In this document: positions 42,690-51,097 of the stretch, one piece after another
Layout of the letters: every line of letters begins with the position of its first letter
How positions within the stretch are numbered: position 1 is the stretch's first letter
Translations under genes and position numbers: made by a program
DNA from: Chryseobacterium cupriresistens
GTDB taxonomy: Bacteria; Bacteroidota; Bacteroidia; Flavobacteriales; Weeksellaceae
DNA: 64,000 bases
Assembly: GCF_046614675.1 (NCBI RefSeq)
Contig: NZ_JBKKJT010000002.1
Coordinates: 248,001 to 312,000 of the forward strand
Direction: 5' to 3'
Notes under the pieces: generated by a model
Database searches by the model: none
What the model saw: the letters and a program-made list of their open reading frames with translations, nothing else
What the model was told of the DNA's origin: nothing

Positions 42690-42827
42690 TTAAGGACAAT
42701 TTTGTCCCGGTCCGATCCATAAAGTACATTTTCCGTTGTCGTCGCGTTCGCAGCATACGAGTCTGGCAGCAAGCCCGCCATTGATGGTTTTCTGAGCATC
42801 TCTGCTTAGTAATTTGGCATTTTTCAT
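42690..42827 (-). CDS. Double-glycine-leader bacteriocin-like peptide 2
   Basis: 45 residues. Leader MKNAKLLSRDAQKTINGG differs from peptide 1 at two positions; the core again has CC, C and C cysteines and ends LWIGPGQNCP. The cores diverge mainly in the middle (ARLVCCERDDNGKC against GRICCEYNYKGQC). The ATG, stop, leader and terminator are all intact, so both genes appear active. Arrangement as a tandem pair suggests recent duplication with diversification of the core. Confidence 0.83.
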   Translation of the reverse strand: MKNAKLLSRDAQKTINGGLAARLVCCERDDNGKCTLWIGPGQNCP

Positions 42828-42863
42828 AAGTAATATTTTGTTTTTTTAATCCTGAGCATTTAT

Positions 42864-42883
42864 TGTCAATCAGGTTTTTGACA
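42864..42883. promoter_or_regulatory. Inverted repeat in the leader of peptide 2
   Basis: TGTCAATCAGGTTTTTGACA is a TGTCAA/TTGACA dyad with an 8-base centre, 37 bases before the ATG and downstream of the -7-type element at 42902-42909. Peptide 1 has the same arrangement, which makes it the best candidate for a shared control site. Confidence 0.55.
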
Positions 42884-42901
42884 TTTGGTGTTATGGTGAT
42901 T

Positions 42902-42909
42902 CAAATATA
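42902..42909 (-). promoter_or_regulatory. -7 promoter element for peptide 2
   Basis: TATATTTG on the minus strand matches TAnnTTTG, 75 bases before the ATG of peptide 2. Confidence 0.5.
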
Positions 42910-43015
42910 AAACTTTTTAAGTCAGGTTGTTATATTTTTTTATAGACGGAAAACAGGTGTTGGTATTTGCAGGAGTTCAATTGATTACTGAACTTTTGGA
43001 TAGGCAGATTTAAGC

Positions 43016-43073
43016 AAAAAAAAACACTACTTCATATTAAAAAAAGAATTATTCTTTTTAATACGAAGTAGTG
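43016..43073 (-). terminator. Terminator after the M1 peptidase gene
   Basis: A long hairpin (CACTACTTC and GAAGTAGTG arms extending through A/T pairs to about 22 bp) is followed by nine T on the minus strand. It lies 33 bases after the stop of the M1 gene. Confidence 0.9.
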
Positions 43074-43105
43074 CTGTATTTGTTAAAGTTTACAACTTCC
43101 TGGTT

Positions 43106-45493
43106 TTAACTTTTTCCTGCAGCCTGCATTGGATTAACCTTTCCGGTTGAGCCTCCTCTTACATTTCCGCCTTCCTGTTTTTGTTTGAAAAGCTGGAATT
43201 TAGAAGTTTCAGTACCCGCTCCGGTACTGCTCCAGAAATTATTGGTGGTATCAATATCAGCAGTTTCTCTCATGGGATCAAGCTGAATAGATTTCACTTT
43301 CTTATCAAAATAATAAGTCTTGGAAACTTTTTGTTCATTCAGCCTCCAGATCTGTGCAGCAGATTTATCATACACTTTTGAACCGTCTTCAAACGTGAAC
43401 TCAAGAATGATAGGCATTACCAATCCGCCCTTGTTGACAAAATCGATCTGATATCCTGTAATATTTTTGAATTTCTCTTTATCCTTAGCATCTAAAGGAA
43501 GACCAGCTTCGGTTTTGATGCTATATTGCTTATTATTATCTACCTTTTCCTGGCCTCTGTCATATTTGTAATAGAAATCCTGAACATCCTTATCGCCGTC
43601 TACATAGAATTTAATATTCTTATCTTCTCTGTTTCTGATTTTTGAAAGATCTTCAAAATTGTTGACCAATGGTTTTTCTACCTGATATTTCACTTCAGCA
43701 GCAGCTTTAGGATTCGTCTCAAGATCAGGAACGGCTACCGTCACTTTATCAATAGCGATGTCTACAGGATCTGTACCGTAAAACCATCCTCTCCAGAACC
43801 AGTCCAGGTCTTCACCACTGGCATCTTCCATGGTACGGAATAAATCTGCGGGTTCAGGATGCTTGAATGCCCATCTTTTGGCATACGTTTTAAAAGCTTT
43901 GTCGAAAAGTTCCCTTCCCATGATTGTTTCACGAAGAATATTCAGTCCTGTAGCAGGTTTTGAATAGGCGTTCGGCCCATACTGAACAATATTTTCAGAG
44001 TTACTCATGATAGGTTCCAGCTGATCTTTCGGGAGTTTCATATAATCTACGATCGTCCATGCCGGTCCTCTTTTGGATGGGAATTTATTATCCCACTTTT
44101 CTTCTGTAAGGTATTCTGTAAAAGTATTCAGACCTTCGTCCATCCATGCCCATTGTCTTTCATCAGAATTGATGATCATAGGGAAGAAGTTGTGCCCAAC
44201 TTCGTGGATGATAACTCCGATCATTCCGTTTTTGGTCCCTTCAGAATAGGTTCCGTCCTTTTCGGTTCTTCCGAAGTTGAAACAGATCATCGGATATTCC
44301 ATTCCGTTGGCCGCTTCTACAGATTGGGCTACAGGGTATGGATAAGGAATGGTAAATTCCGAATAGGTTTTAATGGTATGAGCAACCGCTTTTGTGGAAA
44401 AATTTCTGTAAAGACCATAAGATTCCTTTGGATAAAAGCTCATTGCCATTACTTTATTATTGTTTTCAGGAATGGTTACACGCATTCCGTCCCATACAAA
44501 TTTTCGGGAAGAAGTCCAGGCAAAGTCACGAACATCCTTCGCTTCAAAAACCCATGTTTTTCTTTGTTTTGAATGATTTTTTTCCGCTTTCTTGGCTTCA
44601 TCCAAAGTTACAATTTCAATAGGTTCAGAAGCATTTTCAGCTTTTCTGTATCTTGACAGCTGATCAGACGTTAATACCTGGTCATAATTTTTACACTCTC
44701 CGGTTCCGCCAACAATATGATCGGAAGGAACATTCATTGAAACTTTAAAGTCTCCGAAAACCAGCGCAAATTCACCTCTTCCGGTAAACTGGTGGTTCTG
44801 CCAGCCCTGGAAATCACTATACACACACATTCTCGGATACCATTGTGCCATGGTATACAGATCGTTGCCGTCTTCAGGGAAATTTTCATAACCGCCGCGG
44901 CCGCCCATTTTGATTCTATTGGGAATATTGTAGTTCCAGTCTACTTTGAAAACGAATTTCTCACCCTTTTTCAAAACCTTGGGAAGATCAATACGCATCA
45001 TAGTCTTGTTGACTGTATATTTCAAAGGACTACCTGAAACATCAGTCACTTTCTCAAGACTTACACCATACCCGTTATCCTTAACAGGAAGTTCTGTTAC
45101 TTTAAGCTGCTGGTCTGTTGTTGAAGGGTGAAGAACAGATGAAGTATCATACCCGGCATTTCTAATGCTGGAATGTTCATTTTCATCAAGCTGAAGCCAG
45201 ATATAATCCAGATCATCAGGCGAATTGTTGTAATAAGTTACCGTTTCTGAACCTTTCAGGTTTCTTTTATCCTCATCCAGATAAGCGGTGATGTTGTAGT
45301 CGGCCCTGTTCTGCCAGTATCCGTGACCGGGAGCTCCTGATGCCGTTCTGTAAATGTTGGGTGTTGGCAGAATAGTGCCCAGCTGCTCAAACTTGTTACC
45401 ATGATTGCTGCCTGGGTTATTCTGAATATTTTGTGCGGTGAAACCTGTATATGCAAATACAGAAAGTGAAAGTATAACAACTTTTAGTTTCAT
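43106..45493 (-). CDS. Exported M1-family metallopeptidase
   Basis: 795 residues with a signal peptide (ending GFTAQN). The zinc motif HEVGH, with the third ligand Glu 18 residues later (DEGLNTFTEYL), is the M1 gluzincin form. Before it stands the substrate-site region YPMICFNFGR in place of GAMEN, so substrate choice may differ from standard aminopeptidase N. The C-terminal part (about 600-795) is beta-rich. It likely trims peptides outside the inner membrane. HupE/UreJ lies 67 bases upstream and may share the transcript. Confidence 0.9.
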   Translation of the reverse strand: MKLKVVILSLSVFAYTGFTAQNIQNNPGSNHGNKFEQLGTILPTPNIYRTASGAPGHGYWQNRADYNITAYLDEDKRNLKGSETVTYYNNSPDDLDYIWLQLDENEHSSIRNAGYDTSSVLHPSTTDQQLKVTELPVKDNGYGVSLEKVTDVSGSPLKYTVNKTMMRIDLPKVLKKGEKFVFKVDWNYNIPNRIKMGGRGGYENFPEDGNDLYTMAQWYPRMCVYSDFQGWQNHQFTGRGEFALVFGDFKVSMNVPSDHIVGGTGECKNYDQVLTSDQLSRYRKAENASEPIEIVTLDEAKKAEKNHSKQRKTWVFEAKDVRDFAWTSSRKFVWDGMRVTIPENNNKVMAMSFYPKESYGLYRNFSTKAVAHTIKTYSEFTIPYPYPVAQSVEAANGMEYPMICFNFGRTEKDGTYSEGTKNGMIGVIIHEVGHNFFPMIINSDERQWAWMDEGLNTFTEYLTEEKWDNKFPSKRGPAWTIVDYMKLPKDQLEPIMSNSENIVQYGPNAYSKPATGLNILRETIMGRELFDKAFKTYAKRWAFKHPEPADLFRTMEDASGEDLDWFWRGWFYGTDPVDIAIDKVTVAVPDLETNPKAAAEVKYQVEKPLVNNFEDLSKIRNREDKNIKFYVDGDKDVQDFYYKYDRGQEKVDNNKQYSIKTEAGLPLDAKDKEKFKNITGYQIDFVNKGGLVMPIILEFTFEDGSKVYDKSAAQIWRLNEQKVSKTYYFDKKVKSIQLDPMRETADIDTTNNFWSSTGAGTETSKFQLFKQKQEGGNVRGGSTGKVNPMQAAGKS

Positions 45494-45560
45494 AACCGAA
45501 ATGATTTTTTGATGATCAAAGATAGTAATTACCTGTTGAATTAATATGAATATTTAAATT

Positions 45561-46139
45561 TTAAAAAGGAATTCTTTCCAAAGTCATTTTTAGGGATAAA
45601 GCAAATACGCCTGAAGAGACAAATAAAATCCAGTCTTTTTTATTCACTTTAAAAAGATTGAGCAGAATGAAAAGGACGATCAAAATAGCAAAAACAATTA
45701 CAATCTGGCCAAGCTCCAGTCCGATATTGAAGCCAAGCAGAGGTAAGGCTATACTCTGGCTTTTGGCAATCATTACTCTTGCGGTGTTGGCAAATCCCAT
45801 CCCATGAACAAGGCCGAAGATCAGTGCAAGATAATAGTTGGCCCGCATCAGAGTTTGTTTCTGGTTTTTCATGATAATATTATCCAGAGAGGTCAGAACA
45901 ATGGTTAAAGGAATTAAAAATTCCACCCAGTCGGAAGGAACTCTGAAAATATCCAGAATACTCAGTGCTAATGTAATGGAATGTCCAATGGTGAATGCCG
46001 TAACAAGAATCAGAATTTTTTTCCAGTCACTGTAAGAATAAACAGCAATTAAAGCCAGAACAAAAAGCTGATGATCAAGGGCATCCAGTGAAATAATGTG
46101 TTCCCATCCAAGGTTTAAATAAAAAAGAAAATCCTGCAT
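45561..46139 (-). CDS. HupE/UreJ family membrane protein
   Basis: 192 residues with about six helices. The family features HTIDALDHQLFVLALIAVY-like opening (here ISLDALDHQLFVLALIAVYS), TAFTIGHSITLALSILDIF and LALIFGLVHGMGFA are present, with conserved His residues. HupE/UreJ proteins carry nickel or cobalt or act as secondary metal permeases. No urease or hydrogenase genes are nearby; in this phylum it commonly lies next to M1 peptidase and DUF6702 genes, as here. Confidence 0.88.
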   Translation of the reverse strand: MQDFLFYLNLGWEHIISLDALDHQLFVLALIAVYSYSDWKKILILVTAFTIGHSITLALSILDIFRVPSDWVEFLIPLTIVLTSLDNIIMKNQKQTLMRANYYLALIFGLVHGMGFANTARVMIAKSQSIALPLLGFNIGLELGQIVIVFAILIVLFILLNLFKVNKKDWILFVSSGVFALSLKMTLERIPF

Positions 46140-46290
46140 TTTGGTTAAAAAAATTTATATTTTGAATATATTGTTAAAATATGATTGATTTTATTATTTG
46201 GTTTAATTTTTAAGCTTGATTGTTGTTAATATCTTGGCTTATTGATATGTTGAATAAAAATTGTATAATTGTATTGCTTAAAAATGAATT

Positions 46291-49200
46291 ATGGATATTA
46301 AAAAATTATTTTCTACAAATGTAAACATTTCACCCGGAGGAGCGAAGCTTCTCAGAAATGCTGCAGCAGCGTTTTTAGGATTATATTCCTATGCATTTTA
46401 CGGACAGGTACAAAAACTGGACTCCCGGTTTGATATTTTATTGAAAAATAAGGAAAATATAGCCAATGGAAGATCTGTTAGGGATTTGGAACGTCCTGAT
46501 ATGAAACTTGATAAGCATCTGGTAGTGACTTCAAAGGGAGCACAAACCATGTATTCATGTATTATTTATACCAAAGAACCGGAAAAACTGAAAGCAGACG
46601 GTTTTATTATTCAGAGCCAGCTGCCGGCTTTCTCCACAGCTTTGGTTACCATTGAAGATATTGAAAGACTGATGCAGCTTCCTTATGTAACCTCTGTAAT
46701 GGCGCCGGAATTTGATGAACTTCATAATGATGTGAGCAGAGCTCAGTCCGGAGCAAGCCTTTTGCAGGATGGAGTTTTCAATAACACCGCTTATAACGGA
46801 ACAGGTGTTCTGGTAGGAATTTATGACAGCGGAATAGACTGGAAACACCCGGATTTCAGAAAAGCCGATGATCAGACCAAAAGCAGAATTGTTTCCATTT
46901 GGGATCAGACATTAACTGCACAGGCGGGAGAAACCGCCCCGATAGGGTTTTCTACTGGTGTAGAATATACCCGAGCGCAGATTGAAGATGAACTGGACGG
47001 AACACCAACAGGTTTTGTTCGTGAAAATGATATTAATGGTCACGGAACCCACGTTTCAGGTACAGCAGCCGGGAATGGTGCAGCCTTTGCCGATAAAAGA
47101 CATAAGGGATTCTCATCTGATGCAGATATTGTTTTTGTAAAAGGTGGCAACGGGTCTTTTCCCACAACCAATACCATTAATGCTTTAACGTATTTCAAGA
47201 ACGTGGCAACGGCTCTTAATAAGCCCATTGTCGTTAATATGAGTATCGGTGGTCAGAGTAGTGCCCACGACGGAACCTCCAGCCATGAAGTAGCAGTGAA
47301 TAGTTTTACCACTTCAGGAGCGGGAAGAGTTGTTGTGATTTCAGCAGGAAATGATTATGGAGCTAATCTTCACAGAAAAGTAGATATTGCAGCCGGTGCG
47401 GCACAAACATATAACTTTACCGTAGCAAGCAACACTTCCGCAGCTTCAGTATTCTCATTCATTATGTATGCCAATGACAATACTCCCGTTACTGCAAAAT
47501 TAACCACTCCGGACGGACAGCAGTATACACAGAATATCAGTACAAACACTGCTCACACTATATTGGGAGGAGGTCTTACCGCAACTATGTACAACTATTG
47601 GAGTAACGACAACAATAAAAGGTATGTGCAGCTGGTAGTAACCAGAACCTCCGGAACCACCAATGTTCAGGGGAATTATTCATTGGAAATTACCAACAAC
47701 GGAACCCAGCAGATCACAGCCCACGGCTGGCTGTATAGTCAGGGAGTGCAAACCACCTTACAAAACGGGGATAATGAATATATTGTAGGATCACCGGGAA
47801 ATGCTTCCAACGCCATCACGGTAGCTTCCTATATGGGAAGAGCCAGTTGGTACAGTGGAGCAAGCGGCTACTTTACACTTACTCCGCAAGAATCCATCTC
47901 TTCATTCAGTGCCCAGGGACCAAGAGTAGATGGTGTTCAGAAACCGGATATTGCAGGCTCAGGACAGAACGTGATTTCTTCCCGATCAGCTGATTCTGCT
48001 CCTGGCTCAACAGATATTATTGCCGGAACCAATTATTATGTAAAAAACCAGGGAACAAGTATGTCTTCACCGGGGGTAGCAGGAGCTGTCGGCTTACTGC
48101 TTCAGGCTAATCCTTCATTAACGGCAGCTCAGGTGAAAGCACGTCTTACTTCCAATGCAAGAATGGATGGGGCAACAGGAACTGTTCCCAATATGAGATG
48201 GGGATATGGGAAATTAGATATTTACAAAGCTGTTACGGATGAATTAGGTTGTGTAAAATCTAATTTTGAAACTGTAGGATACGATGAACCTTATATTATT
48301 GCCAATACAGAATCTAATTATTACTTTGATAATATTGCCCTGGCAGTAAGATATACGCCGACATTGACAGGAAAACTGGGCGGTTTTTCATTCTTAACAG
48401 GTACTTCTCTTCCTTCGGATATTCCGGTTGATATCCAAATCAGAAAAGTGGATGCCAATGGAAACCCAGGAGATATTATAGCAACTAAAACCATTACTTC
48501 ATGGCTTAATAACGTTCAAAGATTTACCTGGAATTATGTGAACCTTTCAGATCTGAATATTCAAATGGTAACCGGAAAAGAATTTTATATTGTCGTAAAC
48601 GGGTTAGGAGGAAGGATTGCCATGAAAGCTGAAAATGCAGTAGTGAATAACAGATCTAAGACTTCTACAGACGGTACTACCTGGACTTCAAGAACATTTG
48701 ATCTTAAAATGAGAGCCGTGGTCTACGAAAATGTTGCTGAAGTAAAGAATTTGGCAACTTCCAACCAGACGAAAGCCGGTACGGTGACAAATGGTTACAA
48801 TTATTTTACAAATTCCTGCCAGCTTATCTCAAGAATAGAAAAAGAAACAGCCAGTACCGTAACAGGAAATGTAACATCCAAAGTGTGGGTTGATAATGCA
48901 CAGCCCAACTATGTGGCAAGAAGATATGAAATCAATTCGGATGCAAACACTACCACAGCTACCGGTAAAGTAACCTTATATTTCAAACAGAGTGATTTCG
49001 ATGCCTATAATCTGACCAATGCAGTGAAATTACCTACTTCACCTACTGATGTTGCGAATAAAGCAAATCTTCTTATTGAAAAATATACAGGAACAAGTAC
49101 TACAGGTACCGTAGCTTCTTTTGGAGGAACTGCCACAATGATTACCCCGAATATTGCAGATATTATCTGGAATGATACTTACCAATATTGGGAAGTGAGC

Positions 49201-49509
49201 TTCCAGACGACAGGTTTTGGCGGATATTTTGTAAAAACAGGAACAACATTGGGAACAGCAGATATTAAAATAAATTCAGAAGTGAACATCACCCCGAATC
49301 CTGCAAAAGATTTTGTAAATGTATCGTTAGGCAGATATTCTAAAGGGACAGTAACTATTTATGATGCTTCAGGAAAATTGGTTAAAACGGTCAATGTAGA
49401 TAAAAATTCCGGTAAAATTGATGTTTCAGAACTGGTAAGAGGAACGTATCTGTTTACCATTGCATTGGATGATAACACAAAAATTACGAAAAAAGTAATG
49501 AAGCAATAA
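46291..49509 (+). CDS. Secreted S8 subtilase with T9SS sorting domain
   Basis: 1072 residues. Signal sequence (about 15-40), pro-region with an inhibitor-like fold (about 60-140), catalytic domain with Asp179 (VGIYDSGIDWKHPDF), His251 (NGHGTHVSGTAAG) and Ser590 (QGTSMSSPGVAGAVG). Between the His and Ser lies an insert of about 150 residues. A beta-rich C-terminal part (about 650-1000) and a T9SS sorting domain (VNITPNPAKDFVNVSL, VTIYDASGKLVKT, KKVMKQ) follow. It should be an extracellular or cell-surface protease. The gene interrupts the usual HupE-M1 and DUF6702 neighbourhood. Confidence 0.93.
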   Translation: MDIKKLFSTNVNISPGGAKLLRNAAAAFLGLYSYAFYGQVQKLDSRFDILLKNKENIANGRSVRDLERPDMKLDKHLVVTSKGAQTMYSCIIYTKEPEKLKADGFIIQSQLPAFSTALVTIEDIERLMQLPYVTSVMAPEFDELHNDVSRAQSGASLLQDGVFNNTAYNGTGVLVGIYDSGIDWKHPDFRKADDQTKSRIVSIWDQTLTAQAGETAPIGFSTGVEYTRAQIEDELDGTPTGFVRENDINGHGTHVSGTAAGNGAAFADKRHKGFSSDADIVFVKGGNGSFPTTNTINALTYFKNVATALNKPIVVNMSIGGQSSAHDGTSSHEVAVNSFTTSGAGRVVVISAGNDYGANLHRKVDIAAGAAQTYNFTVASNTSAASVFSFIMYANDNTPVTAKLTTPDGQQYTQNISTNTAHTILGGGLTATMYNYWSNDNNKRYVQLVVTRTSGTTNVQGNYSLEITNNGTQQITAHGWLYSQGVQTTLQNGDNEYIVGSPGNASNAITVASYMGRASWYSGASGYFTLTPQESISSFSAQGPRVDGVQKPDIAGSGQNVISSRSADSAPGSTDIIAGTNYYVKNQGTSMSSPGVAGAVGLLLQANPSLTAAQVKARLTSNARMDGATGTVPNMRWGYGKLDIYKAVTDELGCVKSNFETVGYDEPYIIANTESNYYFDNIALAVRYTPTLTGKLGGFSFLTGTSLPSDIPVDIQIRKVDANGNPGDIIATKTITSWLNNVQRFTWNYVNLSDLNIQMVTGKEFYIVVNGLGGRIAMKAENAVVNNRSKTSTDGTTWTSRTFDLKMRAVVYENVAEVKNLATSNQTKAGTVTNGYNYFTNSCQLISRIEKETASTVTGNVTSKVWVDNAQPNYVARRYEINSDANTTTATGKVTLYFKQSDFDAYNLTNAVKLPTSPTDVANKANLLIEKYTGTSTTGTVASFGGTATMITPNIADIIWNDTYQYWEVSFQTTGFGGYFVKTGTTLGTADIKINSEVNITPNPAKDFVNVSLGRYSKGTVTIYDASGKLVKTVNVDKNSGKIDVSELVRGTYLFTIALDDNTKITKKVMKQ

Positions 49510-49530
49510 ATTCATCAATCCATTATAATC

Positions 49531-49565
49531 AAAAGCAGCGGTTGTATAACTGCTGCTTTTTTTAT
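49531..49565 (+). terminator. Terminator after the subtilase gene
   Basis: AAAAGCAGCGGTT and AACTGCTGCTTTT form a stem with a 4-base loop, then a T run, 22 bases after the stop. Confidence 0.85.
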
Positions 49566-49586
49566 ATTTGCTGTAAAATAAAATTC

Positions 49587-50102
49587 ATGCCGGGTAAGTT
49601 TTTTTGGGGATTTCTTTTTTTGATGACAATTGTTTTTCAGAGCTTTGTGAGCAGTGATGCGGTTCATCCATACCATGTAGGATCTGTTGAAATTAATTAT
49701 AATTCAAAATCCAGAACCTTTGAAGTAACCGGAAGATTCTTTCTTGATGACATGGAAAATGGGCTGGGGAAAAAATATGGAAGTGCTTTCCATTTTAATG
49801 ACGAAAAATATAAGGCGAAACTGAATGATGCCCTGCAAAAATATTGTTCAGAATATTTCAGGTTAAAGGCTGATAACAAATTTTTAAAAGTAAATTATAT
49901 TGGTTATAAAGAAGATCAGGAATCTGTAGATATCTTTCTTGAGTCAGAACCGGTGCCCGTTCCGAAAAAAGTAGAAGCTGCTGTCAGTTTTTTATATAAC
50001 CTTTTTGATGATCAGATCAATATTGTTCATATCATTGTAAACGGGCAAAGAAACAGTGAAAAACTTACCTATCCCAACCGTTATCTCTATAAACAGTTTT
50101 AA
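49587..50102 (+). CDS. DUF6702 family exported protein
   Basis: 171 residues from the ATG at 49587 (MPGKFFWGFLFLMTIVFQSFVSSDAVHPYHVGSVEI). This start gives a proper signal peptide; a TTG further up would run through the terminator hairpin. The body (VHPYHVGSVEINYNSKSRTFEVTGRFFLDDMENGL, KFLKVNYIGYKEDQESVDIFLESEPVP) has the DUF6702 form. Function unknown; frequently grouped with M1 peptidase and HupE/UreJ genes. Confidence 0.85.
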   Translation: MPGKFFWGFLFLMTIVFQSFVSSDAVHPYHVGSVEINYNSKSRTFEVTGRFFLDDMENGLGKKYGSAFHFNDEKYKAKLNDALQKYCSEYFRLKADNKFLKVNYIGYKEDQESVDIFLESEPVPVPKKVEAAVSFLYNLFDDQINIVHIIVNGQRNSEKLTYPNRYLYKQF

Positions 50103-50107
50103 GAATA

Positions 50108-50701
50108 TCAGTTTTCCAGCTGAAGCAATGTATTGATTCCTTTGGCGTGAGCCAGCAGATCAGGAAAAAAATCATCATAACACTGTTGAAAAAGATCTTT
50201 ATTTTTTAAAAAAGCTTCAAAAACAGGAATATCTTTATCCAGATATTTGGCTTTATTCAGTACATTCTGAATACTGAATTTAATTCCCCAGTCTTCACGG
50301 TAATTATAAAGCCAGTCATCCTGTTCCATTTTAACCAGAATCTTTTTAAAATTTTCAGGAAGCCACTGTTCATGGGCATTCAAAACATTGTAAACATGAA
50401 GAGAATGTGCTTTCCATTCTGCCAGGGAATTCAGGGAAAGATCTCTGGCTACAAAATGGTCCATTGAAACATCAACAAATGCACCGGCGTACAGTCTTAC
50501 CAAAGGAGCAAATACTTTTTTGGCTTCGTGAATAGCAGGATGAGAATCTGTAAATGTATCAATCGCTCTGTGCAGGGTAATTCCGTCCTGAATTTCCTTC
50601 GGGAAAGAAAAACGATCTCTGTTGCGGATGAAATCTTCGAGAAATTGCCCCACGATTTGCCCGTCGGTAAAAGAAAGAAAAGAATGAGCCAGATAATTCA
50701 T
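50108..50701 (-). CDS. acpH: ACP phosphodiesterase (AcpH-type)
   Basis: 197 residues. MNYLAHSFLSF is the family opening; QFLEDFIRNRDRFSFPKEIQDGITLHRAIDTFTDSHPA and VDVSMDHFVARDLSL supply the HD-like metal site residues. It removes the 4'-phosphopantetheine group from acyl carrier protein. It stands alone, convergent with DUF6702 at a 5-base distance, and upstream of the 91-bp array. Confidence 0.9.
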   Translation of the reverse strand: MNYLAHSFLSFTDGQIVGQFLEDFIRNRDRFSFPKEIQDGITLHRAIDTFTDSHPAIHEAKKVFAPLVRLYAGAFVDVSMDHFVARDLSLNSLAEWKAHSLHVYNVLNAHEQWLPENFKKILVKMEQDDWLYNYREDWGIKFSIQNVLNKAKYLDKDIPVFEAFLKNKDLFQQCYDDFFPDLLAHAKGINTLLQLEN

Positions 50702-50744
50702 AATTTAAAGGTATGAATTAAATGTGGATAGTGAAAGGTGAAAA

Positions 50745-51096
50745 GTGAATTCGCTTCGCTTGTGAATTTTTTATCGTGATATTAATTGACTATTGACTTA
50801 CGTAGTAAAATTGACCAGTCAAAATTCTATCAATTGTCAATTCGCTTCGCTTGTGAATTTTTATCCACACCCCAATTGACGATTGATTTGCGGAGCAAAA
50901 TTGACCATTCACAATTTTACCGATAGTGAATCCTCTTCGCTTGTGAATTTTTTTATCTTCATTTCAATTGACGATTGACTTGCGAAGCAAAATTAACCAT
51001 TCACAATTTTACCTATAATGAATCCTCTTCGCTTGTGAATTTTTTTATCTTCATTCCAATTGACCATTGACTTGCGAAGCAAAATTGACCATTCAC
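50745..51096. repeat. Tandem array of four ~91-bp repeats
   Basis: Units start at about 50745, 50836, 50926 and 51018. Each contains CTTCGCTTGTGAATTTTT, a TTGACNATTGACTTGCG stretch, then GAAGCAAAATTGACCATTCAC and AATTTTACC, with the two halves partly inverted copies (CTTCGC...GTGAATT against AATTGAC...GCGAAG). No reading frame is conserved. It fills the 396-base gap between acpH and radA. Confidence 0.85.
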
Positions 51097-51097
51097 T

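Noticed and set aside
49542..49586. TTG start for DUF6702
   Set aside because: The extra codons lie in the subtilase terminator hairpin; ATG 49587 begins a proper signal peptide.
50745..51096. CRISPR array
   Set aside because: Units of 91 bp without spacer diversity.
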